Shown piece after piece: positions 30,775 to 42,426 of a stretch of DNA of 64,000 nt. Numbering within the stretch: the stretch's first letter is position 1; each line of letters begins with the position of its first letter. The stretch comes from Coriolopsis trogii (taxonomy: Eukaryota; Basidiomycota; Agaricomycetes; Polyporales; Polyporaceae). A program made the position numbers and the translations under genes. The notes beneath the pieces are model-generated. The model worked only from the letters and a program-made list of their open reading frames with translations, was not told where the DNA came from and searched no databases. Location of the stretch: NCBI GenBank assembly GCA_020543525.1, contig JAHYIO010000006.1, forward strand, positions 1 through 64,000, written 5' to 3'.

Positions 30775-33136
30775 TCACGAATCAAGGTCGCATTCTCCTG
30801 GTCGTAACACACACCATTTTGGCTGGAGCGCAATGGCTTTGACTCCGCGGTCAACAAGGCGATATCGAAGTTCGTTGAGTCGAGCGAGTGCACGGGTTCC
30901 ACTCGTGGCATTTTCTCCTAGCCGTGCCGTGAGGTGCGCTCATTCTCGGGAGGATATCCCACGTACCTAGGCGGGATGTGCCGTCAGGGAGTGTTGAGCC
31001 CGTCCAGAAGACCTCTGCTGCTGCTGCGAGGCGGGGCCAGACAATAGCGTCGAGATTCTCAGGAGAGGATTGTTCGCTCCAAAGTGGCATTTGTCCTGAC
31101 AGGGCAGCGGTCATCCGTGAAGTGCCAGTGGGCTCGCAGCAAGGAACGCTTACCTCCTAACACGAGTGCGTATTGATCTGCAGTGAGATTTGCGAGAGGA
31201 TTGAACGAATAGGCCTACACACTCGTTCGACAGGATTTCAGATATACCACAATGACAACACGTACCCGCTGCCATGTCTTGAACGGATCGCACCAGCTGT
31301 TCCTGAAGAGTTCGTGAGCGGACAGACAACAGGCAGGGTCGCGAGGCGCGAGAAGGCTTGCCCTAAGATGTTGTTGCCCAGCCAGTCTCCGGCGCCGCAG
31401 TCCTATGTCAGTCAGTCGGGAACACTCGGCGCGAGGGGATTATGGCCCGCACCAGGTAGAAATAGTTGGACGGTTGGTGTATGAAACGGAGGTTTCGCTC
31501 CGCAACAGCCGCCGCATCCGCTGATGTTTGCCATACGCTAGGAACAGCAGGGTCAGCTGTTATATGTAGAAATCGGAAGAATACCACGCACACAACGACG
31601 GTATCGTTCACCACGGGCACGTTGTGCGTGAGCACCATATCTAGGATCTCCCGATATAAGGCGCACTGGACGGCGCGAGTGGATTACGGCAACTCACCGC
31701 TTTTAATAAAAGGAGTCTTTCCGTGCGCTCTGATGATACTTTGTACTGTCTCAATGTACTCATTCAATGCATCTGTGATGGTGATGTTGCGCTTGGCCAA
31801 GTCTGCCTGCGTCTCCTCGTCTTCCTCCCAACAGGGCAAGTTGACTTCATCACCTCCTGAGCTCATCATCGTCCCAGGGAGATTGCCTGCGACGGAGTCG
31901 AAGAACTGCCTAGCGAATGAGAGCGTACTTGGGGAGGCAATACGCAGCTGTCCTGACGGTGGCTCGGATGCGTACTTGGACCATGGTGACTTGGCCGGGC
32001 AGGCAATGTGCTCGGGATGGGCGGCACCGATGGCGGTGGTATGCCCCGGTGAGTCAAGCTCCTGTTACGAACATGTAATGAGCGAGGACGTCCCTCAGAG
32101 ATGACAGAAGTGCGTCCTACCATGACCACCGCAATTCCTCGCTATAAGAACACCTAAACGTAAGCGACAAGCGAGTGGAGGCACCTAGGTAGCGTACTTC
32201 ATTGGCATATCGCACTATAGTCTCGACGTCGCTGATCGAATACACCTCGCTGGAGGAGTATGCTCCCTTGGCCGATAGTTCTGGAAATGCGGGCACGTGA
32301 AGCGGAAAGCTCTGACTGTCGATGACGTGCCAGTACAGGATGTTGAGCTATGATGATGTGAGGGGTCTGAAAGAGCATGTCAGCCGTCGCCACCCTCACC
32401 TTGACCCAAGACATCGCGTCCAGCGTGCGTAGAATGTCGGTGACTGGGTAACTACCTAGGAGTGTAAGAAGGTCGTGACCGATCCTCGAGAGATATTTCA
32501 TACATACAAGTTGCGAGACGTATCAAACGAAAACCCGCGGTAAGGCTGCTACCATCAGTCACAGATGATGAGGGATGACGATCAATGGTTACACACGAAG
32601 GCAGGCTGGTCGTGTATCTCAACGTCGCCCTCAAGCGAGTACTTTGTCCCGCGGTAGTCGTACCAAAGCTGTTCGAATGTAGCCAGGCCGCGGAAGAGAC
32701 CGAGGGTTGAATCGGCTGTGAGAGATGCAGAAGAGCTGTTGAGAGGGACAGAGAGCCAATACATCTCGCGTTTGGAGTTGAAGGCTTGATTGGTTTCGTC
32801 CGCAATAGATCTGACGGCGTGCCCTTGCCTGACGGTAAGTGTAAGGGAAGATATCACATGAGCGTGTTGCATAAGGTGCGCATCCGCGGCGCTCCGTCCC
32901 AACACAAGTCGTTCAAACGAGTCCGACGCAAGCCTGGACCTCGTGCGGGACACGGCAGCGACGAGATCGGCTGGAGGCCTGAGCACGGCTAGATGGATCT
33001 GGAAGTCTGGAGCTAGCTTTATGGCTGAAGAGTGAGAGGAAAGAGCGCGAGGCATAGGCCATAGTGCAGCGACGCAGCCTGAGAGAATGAGGACGAACAC
33101 GAAGTGCGAGAGTTGCTGGCAGAGGGTCGGCATCAT
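30775..33136 (-). CDS. Secreted beta-N-acetylhexosaminidase, GH20
   Basis: Releases terminal N-acetylhexosamine from chitin fragments and glycans, probably during wall turnover. Signal peptide at the start (MMPTLCQQLSHFVFVLILSG). An N-terminal GH20-associated domain follows, then the catalytic barrel with SSGGDEVNLPCW, containing the Asp-Glu pair of the family. WSEQSSPENLDAIVWPRLAAAAEVFW forms the usual late barrel segment (quoted only as position: about 31090-31010). The real C-terminus lies after an intron at 30966 and reads ALQPKWCVLRPGECDL before the stop at 30777-30775. Many short introns were not all resolved. Confidence 0.87.
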
Positions 33137-34147
33137 CCTGTGCTGTTGGGTCTACGGCAGTCTTTTAGCACGGAGGGGATATATGCGCATTGTGAGAAGG
33201 CGACGTGGGTTGAGAAGGAAGGCTAGGATGGTCATGAGATGAGATGCGGATGGACGAAGAAGAGAAGGCTTGTGAGGCGGGGCTCCGATGGGGCTGAGGA
33301 CAGATAAGCATGATCACGACTCGTGCAACGTTCATCGGCTTTGATCAATCAATGGTCAACGCACGTCCCTCGAATGCTTACTTGCGCCACTGTATTGATA
33401 CTCGCACTGCTCGTCACGTTCCATCCACGTCGTTCCGGCGGACGTGATTGCCTGGCGCTAAAGGGGACGAAGATGAGGCGCGCCGTATACAAGATGCTAC
33501 TCACCGCTGAGCCATAGAACCTCTACTGGAGAGAGAACGATATGGATCGAACTTCGACGATTATGTCTGACCGCCGTCGCGGACATTGGGCGTGGGTGTT
33601 CACTGGTACTGATAGTGGGAGCCCTTACCCGGTCTCAATCATTCCACAACGCGCCGATACGGAGGTCGTAAGCAACGGATAGAAGAGTCCAGTCATATGC
33701 CATGACCGGTGATCTGACATTGCCTTGTAAGTAGCCTATAAAACTCCAACAAGGCAAGGCATACCTCAGGGAGCATTCGCTTCCGCGCGAGTGTGCGGGG
33801 CAGACGGTGCGCAGTGAATAGATGTAAAACTGATGCATTCATCCTGGACTAGAACAATACAAATAGGAATGTACGCATCGACTGCATGTAGAGCACAAAC
33901 CAACGACATCATCCGCAATCGGCCACGATGAGCCGTGGTTGAAGGCGATAGATATATGCCCCGTTTCCCCTAACCATCGACCACGGGATCAAGACGATGT
34001 AGTGAATATGAGGCAAGTGGTCTAGACCAATGACAAACTGTGAGCAAGAATACATACCAAACAGCATGGCGCACACAAGAGTTGAGTACAGGTCCCAACG
34101 ATCACACTCGTGTTGTAACGGGGAACGATAGTATACATGATACAAAA
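33137..34147. other. Intergenic region without a supported gene
   Basis: About 1 kb between the hexosaminidase start and the RPL10 stop. Small frames are present on both strands, but none shows conserved sequence, coding bias or coherent splice sites. Confidence 0.45.
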
Positions 34148-34903
34148 TCACGCGCGGAGCTGAGCACGGAGATTGTTCTCGAGATTGCCCCTGGGGCGGA
34201 TGTACTGAACATAGGCGCCATCCCTGCGAGACATGTGAATGAGGAAAACTGTGAACAGGGAGCGAAACGTACTGCAAGACACGCTTGTCCTCCTTGAGCT
34301 TGAGGTAGTCCTCACGGTTGACGTTAGTGAAGCCCCACTTGCGAGAGACAATGATCTTCTGGCGACCGGGGAACTTGTAACGGGCGCGGCGGAGGGCCTC
34401 CTGGACGACGGCGGCGTTCTGGTCCTTGCAGCGGATGGAGAGGATGATCTGGCCGATGTTGACACGAGCGACGGTGCCGTAGGGCTTGCCCCAGGCGCCA
34501 CGCATACCGGTCTGGAGACTGAACGGGGACAGGGTGAGGGCATGATTGATTGGGACCAGACGGGACGAACGTACCGATCGGCACCAGCACAAGACAACAT
34601 CTTGTTGATACGGAGGACGTGGAAGGGGTGTACGCGGACCCTCAAGTGGAAAGAATCCTTGCCGGAAGTCTTGGTGACGTACTTGTTGGCACAGATACGG
34701 GCGGCTTCGAGAGCCTCGCTGGAGAGTTGCTCGTACTCATCGGATACCAGATGGCAGCAGAAGGGGAACTCGTCGACCGAGGCACGCTTGCGACCAAGAT
34801 CGAAGATACGGATCTTGGGGTCGGGGACACCGCGGTTGTAGCGGGACTTGGGGTAGGGCTTGTTCTTGCAGTAGCGGTAGCAGCGAGCGGGACGACGACC
34901 CAT
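34148..34903 (-). CDS. RPL10: 60S ribosomal protein L10 (uL16)
   Basis: Component of the large ribosomal subunit near the peptidyl transferase centre and the last assembly steps. Three coding exons: 34903-34575, 34518-34273 and 34223-34148, in phase, giving 216 aa. Family signatures: [20 protein letters not shown] at the start; [52 protein letters not shown]. The C-terminal tail is short and basic. Pyrimidine-rich sequence upstream (34904-35221) probably holds the 5' leader, perhaps with a non-coding intron. No frameshift or unusual residue seen. Confidence 0.96.
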   Translation of the reverse strand: MGRRPARCYRYCKNKPYPKSRYNRGVPDPKIRIFDLGRKRASVDEFPFCCHLVSDEYEQLSSEALEAARICANKYVTKTSGKDSFHLRVRVHPFHVLRINKMLSCAGADRYVRPVWSQSIMPSPCPRSVSRPVCVAPGASPTAPSLVSTSARSSSPSAARTRTPPSSRRPSAAPVTSSPVARRSLSLASGASLTSTVRTTSSSRRTSVSCSTFRSLFTVFLIHMSRRDGAYVQYIRPRGNLENNLRAQLRA

Positions 34904-35221
34904 CTTGGCTGAGTTCTGAGGGGAGAGAGATGAGCGTCATCCGGAGGGTCGGCAACGCATCCATCGCCATCTGGCAGCATTTTGGTTGAAGAAACCCGCC
35001 AGAGAAGGCGAGAACGGGGTGGAGGACGAGCAAGAAGACACTTACGGTGGTGGATGGACGGGGGAAGGTGCGTATGGGCCCTTCGACGTCGACCCTTTTG
35101 AGCTGGCGGTGAGCGATGACAAACCGGGTGCGCTGAGTCACGGCGTGGGAGATGACAAAGATGCCGTATTTGGGAGTGTGGCGGTGCTCCTCCGACTTGT
35201 TTCTCTCCTCCTCAGATTATA

Positions 35222-36037
35222 CCATACGAATCACGGGCAACAACTCCCAAGTTTCTGAGATTTCGAAGAGAGATCTAGCTTCGACACGCTCTGCCATCAC
35301 CTCGGACCTCACTCCGACATTCTGACTCTCTCTACTCGACTTAATCATCCTCTCTCATTGACAACTTAGTCAACTCCGACTCATGCCGCGTGCGGGCTTC
35401 AACAAGCCACCCTGCCAGTTCTACCCTACTCGCTGTCTCTCTTGCTCTCAGGCCGATACTGAGACGAGAATAATACCTCTGCATTCGGAGGTCTGTTCAG
35501 CGACAAGCGTACTTGTGCTGCTCACATGAATCATCCGTCTCCGGTCCCTGTACTCGCGTCTTTTGCCGATGACTCTCTGCTACACCAGCCTCCGCCGAAT
35601 CGTTCAATTCTCCATGGGCTACTTACTATGCACCTGACGGGAGTCTCTCTTGACATCGGCCTCGACTGCTCTGCCGCTCATTATCCTTGCCTACGCGCCA
35701 TCTTGGGTACCGCAGCTGAATGCTTTCCCCTTGACCGTATACCCATCTGCCTTCTCTCTGCGTCTCGCACTCATGCCCTCCCCACGTGTCTTCATTTCCT
35801 CTCATTCTCTCCTTCCAACGGCCGCTCATGCCTCTTTTCCAGTCCTCTCTTTTTCCACGCTGCAACGTGTTCTTAATAACCGGCTTCCTATGTCTCATCC
35901 CAACACACGTCCGTCTCGTCTCGGCCCAGTTCTCCTACCGATGATCTCCTCCCCATCTCAACTCTCTTTCCTATATATCCCATCCTATCCCCACCTTCGT
36001 CCTACTCTCCTCCTCCCCTCTCTCCCCGCCTCACGCC
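35222..36037. other. Intergenic, pyrimidine-rich
   Basis: About 800 bp between the RPL10 upstream region and the small cysteine-rich gene. Strong CT bias on the plus strand, as in leaders of highly expressed fungal genes. Open frames here lack codon structure. Probably promoter and 5' leader of the downstream gene. Confidence 0.45.
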
Positions 36038-36438
36038 ATGTATCCTCAGCGTCCACTCAATGCATACTATCCTCGCTCGGCTTCTCCTGTCATGTACAGC
36101 CCCGTCAGCTATTCAGGGAGTTATTACGACCACTGCAAGTATAGTCCAGCGTCCGCTTGATTTTTCGCTGCTTATTAATATGCTTCACAGCGCCAGAGAT
36201 GCGCATGGTACCCATGTACCCCCAGTACGCGCAGCCCCTTCCTCAGCCGACGATGATCTACCGCCAGCCACCGGTCTACTACAACCGCGGCCTCCACCGG
36301 TACGACAAGCCGTGCTGTAGCGATATCTGCTGCGACAGGTGCTGCGACGAGTGCTGTGGGTGCGTGGCCTGCTTCTCTCGCAGCAAGGCCATCTCGTCTC
36401 ACTCGACCACGCTCCCTAGGCCGCAGTGTTGCTGTTGA
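36038..36438 (+). CDS. Small cysteine-rich (CYSTM-like) protein, 114 aa
   Basis: Two exons, 36038-36134 and 36191-36438, joined by an intron with a GC donor (T|GCAAGT) and AG acceptor; the only GT alternative breaks frame. The N-terminal half is Tyr/Pro-rich (YYPRSASPVMYSPVSYSGSY; MYPQYAQPLPQP). The C-terminal half has a dense Cys cluster (CCSDICCDRCCDECCGCVAC) like the cysteine-rich transmembrane module linked to stress tolerance, followed by about 20 residues ending CCC. A further small intron near the end cannot be excluded. No signal peptide. Confidence 0.6.
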
Positions 36439-36834
36439 ATCGCGTCCAGCACGCCATCTCCGCTCCATTCTCTCCCGCTATCTTTATCTCTACCTCAAGT
36501 TGCGTTCCTATCGTCTTGGCTTGTCACCCAATCTGTATCCTCTATCGTCCCCACCCGTCCTCGTCGTCTACTTCTGGGCTCACGCGTTGTACTCGGGCAA
36601 CGCACATCGTGCACATCCAAAGCAATACACGTATCCTCCACAGACGCAGCGTCGTCGTCATCGCCATCAGTCGCACACGATATGACTGCCTAAGTTTTTG
36701 AGGTTCATAGATGGCACGAGCGTGCGTTGAGTACGTGACATAGTGTGTGTACAGTGCAACATGGTACGTGAAATAGTCCATAATCATAGTCTTGTAGTAT
36801 AACATGCAACGAGAACATCCGCCGTCGACAAGCA

Positions 36835-39800
36835 TCACAGCGCACAACCGGACAACAGTGATTGCACGCCCTCGGCGAGTCTCAAGGGATCAATCGCAAA
36901 CTGCGTTTCGACCCCACCGTCTCGTGCTGCCCGTTCAGACTCGTCCGTGGCCTGAGCGCCAGTCTCCGTGTTCAGATGGCCCTCCATCGTGGTCGTAGTC
37001 GTACAGGAAGAGTCTGGTGGCAACGGGACGATGCTGTCGCTCATCACAGGCTCCAGGAATTTCCAGAATTCGCTCAAGTCTGGTTGTGAGAACAGGCTGG
37101 GGTCGTACAAGTCCGAGAACGTCCCCAGGTCCGCGCCCAGAGACAAGTCTGCCATGTCCGTCTGTGCAAACAACGCTTCGTCGTGCCCAACATCGGCATA
37201 GCCCTGAGGGAAGCTCGAGCCAGCAAAGCCTTGCTCCGAGGACGACGGGGCGATCGAGTCCAGAAACTGCGAGTACTTGGGATCGTTGAAGAGATTCGGA
37301 TCCGCAAAGACCGGGTCGGAGAACATATCAGAGGGCTGGCCGAGGAGGGCGAGGAGTTCGTCCTCGGACGTCGAACTCGGAATGGTACCCTCTTGCTCAG
37401 CAGTACGATCGAGCTCGAGCTGAGGAAGAGATATGGTCCGATCGGCATCTTCTGATGGCTGCTCCTGCTCTTGCAAGTCCCAGTCGTCGACGTCGGAGGG
37501 GGTGAGAATGGGGCTCGAAGGCGGGAGGGGCGACGACGGCGGAAGCCCGACCGAGCGTCGCTTGGACATCGCAAAGTCCCCACCATCCGAGGGACCATCG
37601 CGGAGGCCCAAGTCAAACTCCCCGTCGCTGCTCGCAATGGGGATAGAGTCCAGCGGGATGTCCACGTCGTCCGACGGTGGTCCCGATGGCCCGAGAGCAG
37701 AACTCGCGCTGCGGGAGCTGTTGGGCTGACTTGACCGTCTAGCGGGATTGCGTGCGCGACCTCGAGACGGCCGAGACGGAGAGAGCATGGATGCCATCCC
37801 GCTATACAGACTCGGGAGCCGGCGCGAGCTACGGGCGCTGCGGCCAGGCTCGGGCGTGAACAACGAACCGAGCTCCTCGTCGTCGGCCGGGTTCCTCGGC
37901 GTCACAGGACTGCCATGTCCGCTTCGCGATCGTGGAGGCGTCGAGGGAGGCTCGAAGGCGTTGTGAGTCGACGACGGCGCGAACGGCACTGGGAAAACGG
38001 ATGCTTGGGCCCCGGTGGCCATCACCGGTCGAGGTGGCTCGTCGCCAGAACTGGATGCGGAGGGACGGGACGGGGCTAGCGTGACTGGTCCATGGAATGA
38101 GCGCTCCCCGATGCTCTCCGGGGGCTCCTTGTATGTCCCGGAGCGTCTGCGTGACTTGGAGCCAGAGGTCTTCTCCCCTTCTCTCTTGATCGACCGCTTG
38201 CGCTTTGTGGGAGGATTGGACGGCATCGCATCCGAAGGCGGATCGGTCAGGAATGACCCATCCGCACGCCGGGGCAGCGTTGCGGTCGAACTGCGTGCCC
38301 ACTGAGGAACGACGTAGGGCTTGCGTCGTCCGGTCCCAGTGCTGCTGCCAGAAGCGGCGCGGCGCGGTGGGGAAGTCGATGGACCGGGGGCGGGCCTCGA
38401 CGAGGTTGCGGTAGGTGCGGCAAAGCTATCCCAGCCAGGGTCGGAGGCGGTATGTGTCATTGACGACGGTACGTTACGGTTCGCTGTACTGGCGCCGTGG
38501 GGAGAGAGAACGGAGCCAAAGCTGGAGAAGGGCTCGACCGGCTTGCGGGTGTTGCTGGTTGTACGTTTTCGGGACGCATCGCGCTCACGATCTCGTTCGT
38601 CCATGATTTCACTCAGAGTGCGCTTACGGGCGTTGGAAGATGCACGCGTTTGGCTGATCGCGTCGGAGGACCTTTTCGAATCGCTTGGAGGTACCACAGG
38701 CTCTGTTGGTTCTCGTCGAGGTGGGCGAGCAATCTGCTTACCCTTCTCTGTGCTCTTGCGACGAAAGACGGTTGGGTTGACGTTCTCCTTGTCCAGTACA
38801 ACAACCTCGTCATCTTCTGGAACTGGATCAGTGGTAGGCGGTGTTGACGGCATCGCAGAGTTGGGTGCTGGAGAGAGCTCGGTACAGGAAGGAGAGCTAC
38901 CAAGAGTAGAGGGTGTAGTCGCCGAGAGAAACGGTGACGGAGCTTCTGGGGGCCGACGGAACAATTGAGACGGAGCAATGGTAGTCGGTGCTGCCACTGC
39001 ATTTGGAGGTACGTGGACGGGAGCAGAGCTGGGCGGACAGGGATTGGCGACAGCACCTGCAAGCATGGCCCCGAGCATCTGGACAAGCTGAGGACTGGGA
39101 GACGAAGTAGACGAGGAATCAATGGATGACATCATGGCAAGCAGTTGCTGATGTCGAGCAGGGTCAGCCATAGCAGCGATAATAAGCTGCAACAGGTCTG
39201 GTGGAAGAGCAGCCGGAGCCGAAGCTGGAGGAGGCGCAGAGGGAATGGAGGGGTTCTGTGCCTTTGCCTGGGGAGCAGCCAAAGGAATGTTTGTTGGAGG
39301 GGAAGGGAGAGCGGGGGACTGTTCTCTCTCCTTGCCTTTGTTCTCTCTTTCCCATCTGAGGGGGTCGGTTGTGAAAAGCGCCGTGTTTGCGCGCTTGGCC
39401 TGTTTGGCCGCCCAAGAATTGGCACGGGGGAGTGGCACACGGTTCCCCTGTGGAACGGAGGGTGAGCGAGTGAGTGATACGGTCGACAGAGGACGGACCT
39501 CTCTGATGGAGAAGATGACTTCGATGGCATCGTCGTGCAGGCCGTCGGCCCATACGGTCCCAAAGATGTTGGTTTCGTCTGGATCGTTGAGGGCTTCTGA
39601 CATCCAGCCAAAGCCTACAGCTATGCCGGTAGAGTTGCTTGGGCCGCCGCGGTGTTCTTGGGGACGGTCAGGAGGTGTGGGATGCGGGAGGGTTTAGGCG
39701 TGAACTCACGAGACTCGAAGGGATCGAAGACATAAACGGACCAGTCCCGGTTTCCCGAAGGGACGCATTCTGGGCTGTGGTCGAGTGGCGTTGAGGAGGG

Positions 39801-40095
39801 TGATATGGGTTAGAGAGGAAGGACGGACCTGGAGCGACAGATGGCTTCGAGGCATGGGCGCAGAGGGATTTTGCCATAGACGACTGTCGGGTCGTCGGAG
39901 GGCGGGGCAAGATGCTTGGGGATTATGGGCACGTCAAACTTTGCGGGCGAGCGAGCGAGGAGATACGGCTCCTTGGAGTTGATGATATACAACGCGCGAA
40001 CTGGCGTGTCATGCTCGGTGAGCCACGGGGTGCGGTGGAAAGGGGAGGATGGGGAGACGTACTGGCCAAACGACGCGTCTGCATCGCGTCTGCAT
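36835..40095 (-). CDS. SPT21/Ams2-like regulator
   Basis: Four exons: 40095-40063, 40013-39829, 39774-39710 and 39656-36835, in phase, 1034 aa. The first about 150 residues resemble the N-terminal domain of yeast Spt21 and fission yeast Ams2, nuclear regulators of histone gene expression: LYIINSKEPYLLARSPAKFD, KIPLRPCLEAICRSSPECVP, WSVYVFDPFES and GFGWMSEALND. The rest is Ser/Pro-rich and disordered, with a long acidic C-terminal part (for example SEFWKFLEPVMSDS) that could act as an activation region. I do not see the Cys4 GATA finger of Ams2; the segment VPQWARSSTATLPRRADG recalls a GATA finger core but lacks the cysteines. An in-frame longer start exists at 40209. Confidence 0.65.
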
Positions 40096-40425
40096 CACCC
40101 GCTGTTGCAGCCGAGACTCGTGGTAGAAAGAGGAAGAGGAGGAGGAGGAGGAGAGGAGAGGAGAGACGACGAACGCGAGCCGTGAGGATCTGAGAGCGTA
40201 GCCGCCCACGTCCTTAATTCAACGCGTTCCAGATCACGTGCACCGCGTCTCCCCACGTGTCAGCACACCCACTGCTCACACCGTCTCATACGAGCGGCTT
40301 ATCCCCGCTGATGATGGATATACCGTTCAGGCGTACATACTACACGGTTTACATTCTGCTTCCAACTGCCACGCTTACGCGATCTTTTCCCCTATCCCTT
40401 CCTTCCATCGCGCTCACGCGCAGCT

Positions 40426-42036
40426 TTACAGGCGGTCTACCCCCGACTAGGTCAGTCTCATTCTACACGTTGCACGCGATAGACGACTCACTCGTGTTGC
40501 CCAGATCGGCGCACGCCTCCTTGACGCGCTCGACCAGCGTCTTCTCTCCTTCGCGCACCCATACGCGCGGGTCGTAGTACTGTGCGCACCGGCGCAGATC
40601 CATGTCAATTTCCAACCGTCAAGACGATCCTGCAGGCATCGGCCGCGTACCTTCTTGTTGGGCTTGTCGGCACCGTCCGGGTTCCCGACCTGTGTCTGAA
40701 GGTAGCCTGATTTGTTCTGGATGAAATCCTGGAGAGGCACGAGTCAGCGTGGTGCAAGGCCATATACTGCCGTAACGAAACACGGACGCGAATGCCACAG
40801 AGGTAAGCCCATTGGGTGTCGGTGTCGACGTTCATCTTGACGACGCCGTTCTGGACGGCGGTCTTGATCTCGTCCTTGGTCGAGCCGGAGCCGCCGTGGA
40901 AGACGAGGAAGAGGGGTTTCTTGTTGGCCCCGCCGAGCTTCTGCTCTGCGTGGAGCTGGTGCTTGTTGAGGAGCTCGGGGTGGAGGCGGACGTTGCCGGG
41001 CTTGTAGACGCCGTGTACGTTACCGAAGGCGGCGGCGATAGAGAAGTTGGGGCTGATCTGGGAGAGGGCCGAGTAGACGTCCCAGATGTCCTCTGGCTGG
41101 GTGTAGAGGCGAGCGTTGTCGACGTTGGTGTTGTCCACGCCGTCCTCTTCACCGCCGGTGATGCCGATCTCCATCTCGAGCCAGAGACCGAGGGGGGCCA
41201 TGCGCTTGAAGTAGGAGACGCAGGTGGCGATGTTGTCCTCTTTGGACTCTTCGGAGAGGTCGAGCATGTGGGAGGAGAAGAGGGGCTCTTGGTGCTGGGC
41301 AAAGTACTCTTCGTCAGCCTTGAGCATGCCATCGAACCAGGGGAGGAGCTTCTTGGCGCAGTGGTCGGAATGGAGGACGACGGGTCTGGAAGTGAATGAG
41401 CGAGCGAGCGGCGGAGAGAGACAGAGAGGGGGTGGGGACGTACACGCCGTATTCCTTTGCTACGGTGCGGACATGGTGGGCAGCGGCGATCGCACCTGCG
41501 ATGGAGGCTTGCTGCTTGTCGTTTGGGAGACCCTTGCCTGCGAAGAAGGCGGCGCCACCCTGGGATACCTGGATGATGATGGGGGCCTTGATGTCGCTAT
41601 GGGGCAGGTGAGGATGAAGATCGGGCGCCGGGATAGGGTGGACGCAGGAACACACCGAGCGGCCTCGAGGACGGAGTTTGCGACGGAAGAGGAGGTGACG
41701 TTCTAGGAAAGGAAATGAGGAGATGTGATGGGCGCGAAAGGGAGAGGAAATGAGAAACTTACGATTGCCTGAGGGTGAATGGCACGATGGACGGCGGTGA
41801 GGATGGGGCGCGGAGGAGAACACAATGAGACTCACGGGGATGGCAAACTGTAGCGGATGGAGGTGAGGAGAGAGTGAGGAGAGGAGAGGATCGAGGAGCG
41901 TACTTGGTTTTCCTTTGCGTACTGGAAGAGCTTGCGGACGTTGTCGCCGGTGAGGACGCCAGCCTGGGAGGCGATGAGTGGTGGGTGGGATGGATGGTAG
42001 AGAGACACGTACGGGGACGATATCGAGGACACCCAT
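40426..42036 (-). CDS. FBA1: Fructose-bisphosphate aldolase, class II
   Basis: Zinc-dependent glycolytic and gluconeogenic enzyme of the cytosol. Starts MGVLDIVP and ends with a short last exon giving ADLGNTNRL. Family motifs: LHSDHCAKKLLPWFDGML (zinc His and catalytic region), GITGGEEDGVDN, GNVHGVYKPGNVRL, FHGGSGSTKDEI and MNVDTDTQWAY. The 5' part has very short exons: 24 nt (42036-42013), then QFAIP across a 12-nt exon (41847-41836), then a 6-nt exon encoding Ala-Ile (41768-41763). Together they rebuild the conserved FAIPAINVTSSS. Divergent from WC-1. Confidence 0.95.
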
Positions 42037-42426
42037 GATGTGCGATGTGGAGAGAGATGGAGGATGAGAGAGAGTTGAAGAGAGAGAACTGAAGAGAGAG
42101 AGTTGAAGAGAGAATATCGATGACGCCGAGAGGATCGGGCGCGGGATCTCCGGGGAGGCGTCGCTCCGTGTCCCGGTCCGGAGAGAGCCGGCAAGGTCGA
42201 TGACGTCAGCCGAGCGTGAGACCCAAGTGCGAATGCAGCGGACTCCGATCTGGGCCCCAGGCGCCGGGGAGGAGGATCTGAGGTGGATGCCCATATATGG
42301 CTACGTGGAATGACACAAGTCCCGCCCTCTCTAAGTCTTCCTCCTCCTCCTCGCCGTCCCCGCCGTCCTCCCCCGCCGTCGCCCTTGCCCTCGTCCACGC
42401 CGTGCACGGCCCCCGTCGCCCCCGCC
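42037..42426. promoter_or_regulatory. Shared FBA1-WC1 promoter, 390 bp
   Basis: Region between the divergent start codons of the aldolase and photoreceptor genes. It contains a run of GAGAGAG/GTTGAAGAGAGAG repeats (about 42050-42115) near the aldolase start and a CG-rich stretch. No defined binding site can be named. Confidence 0.45.

Noticed and set aside
30851..31114. Hexosaminidase C-terminus at 30851
   Set aside because: That frame reads through an intron; splicing at 30966 gives a conserved end with the stop at 30777-30775.
35526..36144. Protein-coding gene upstream of the small cysteine-rich gene
   Set aside because: Long frames here come from CT-rich leader-type sequence; there is no codon structure and no conserved segment.
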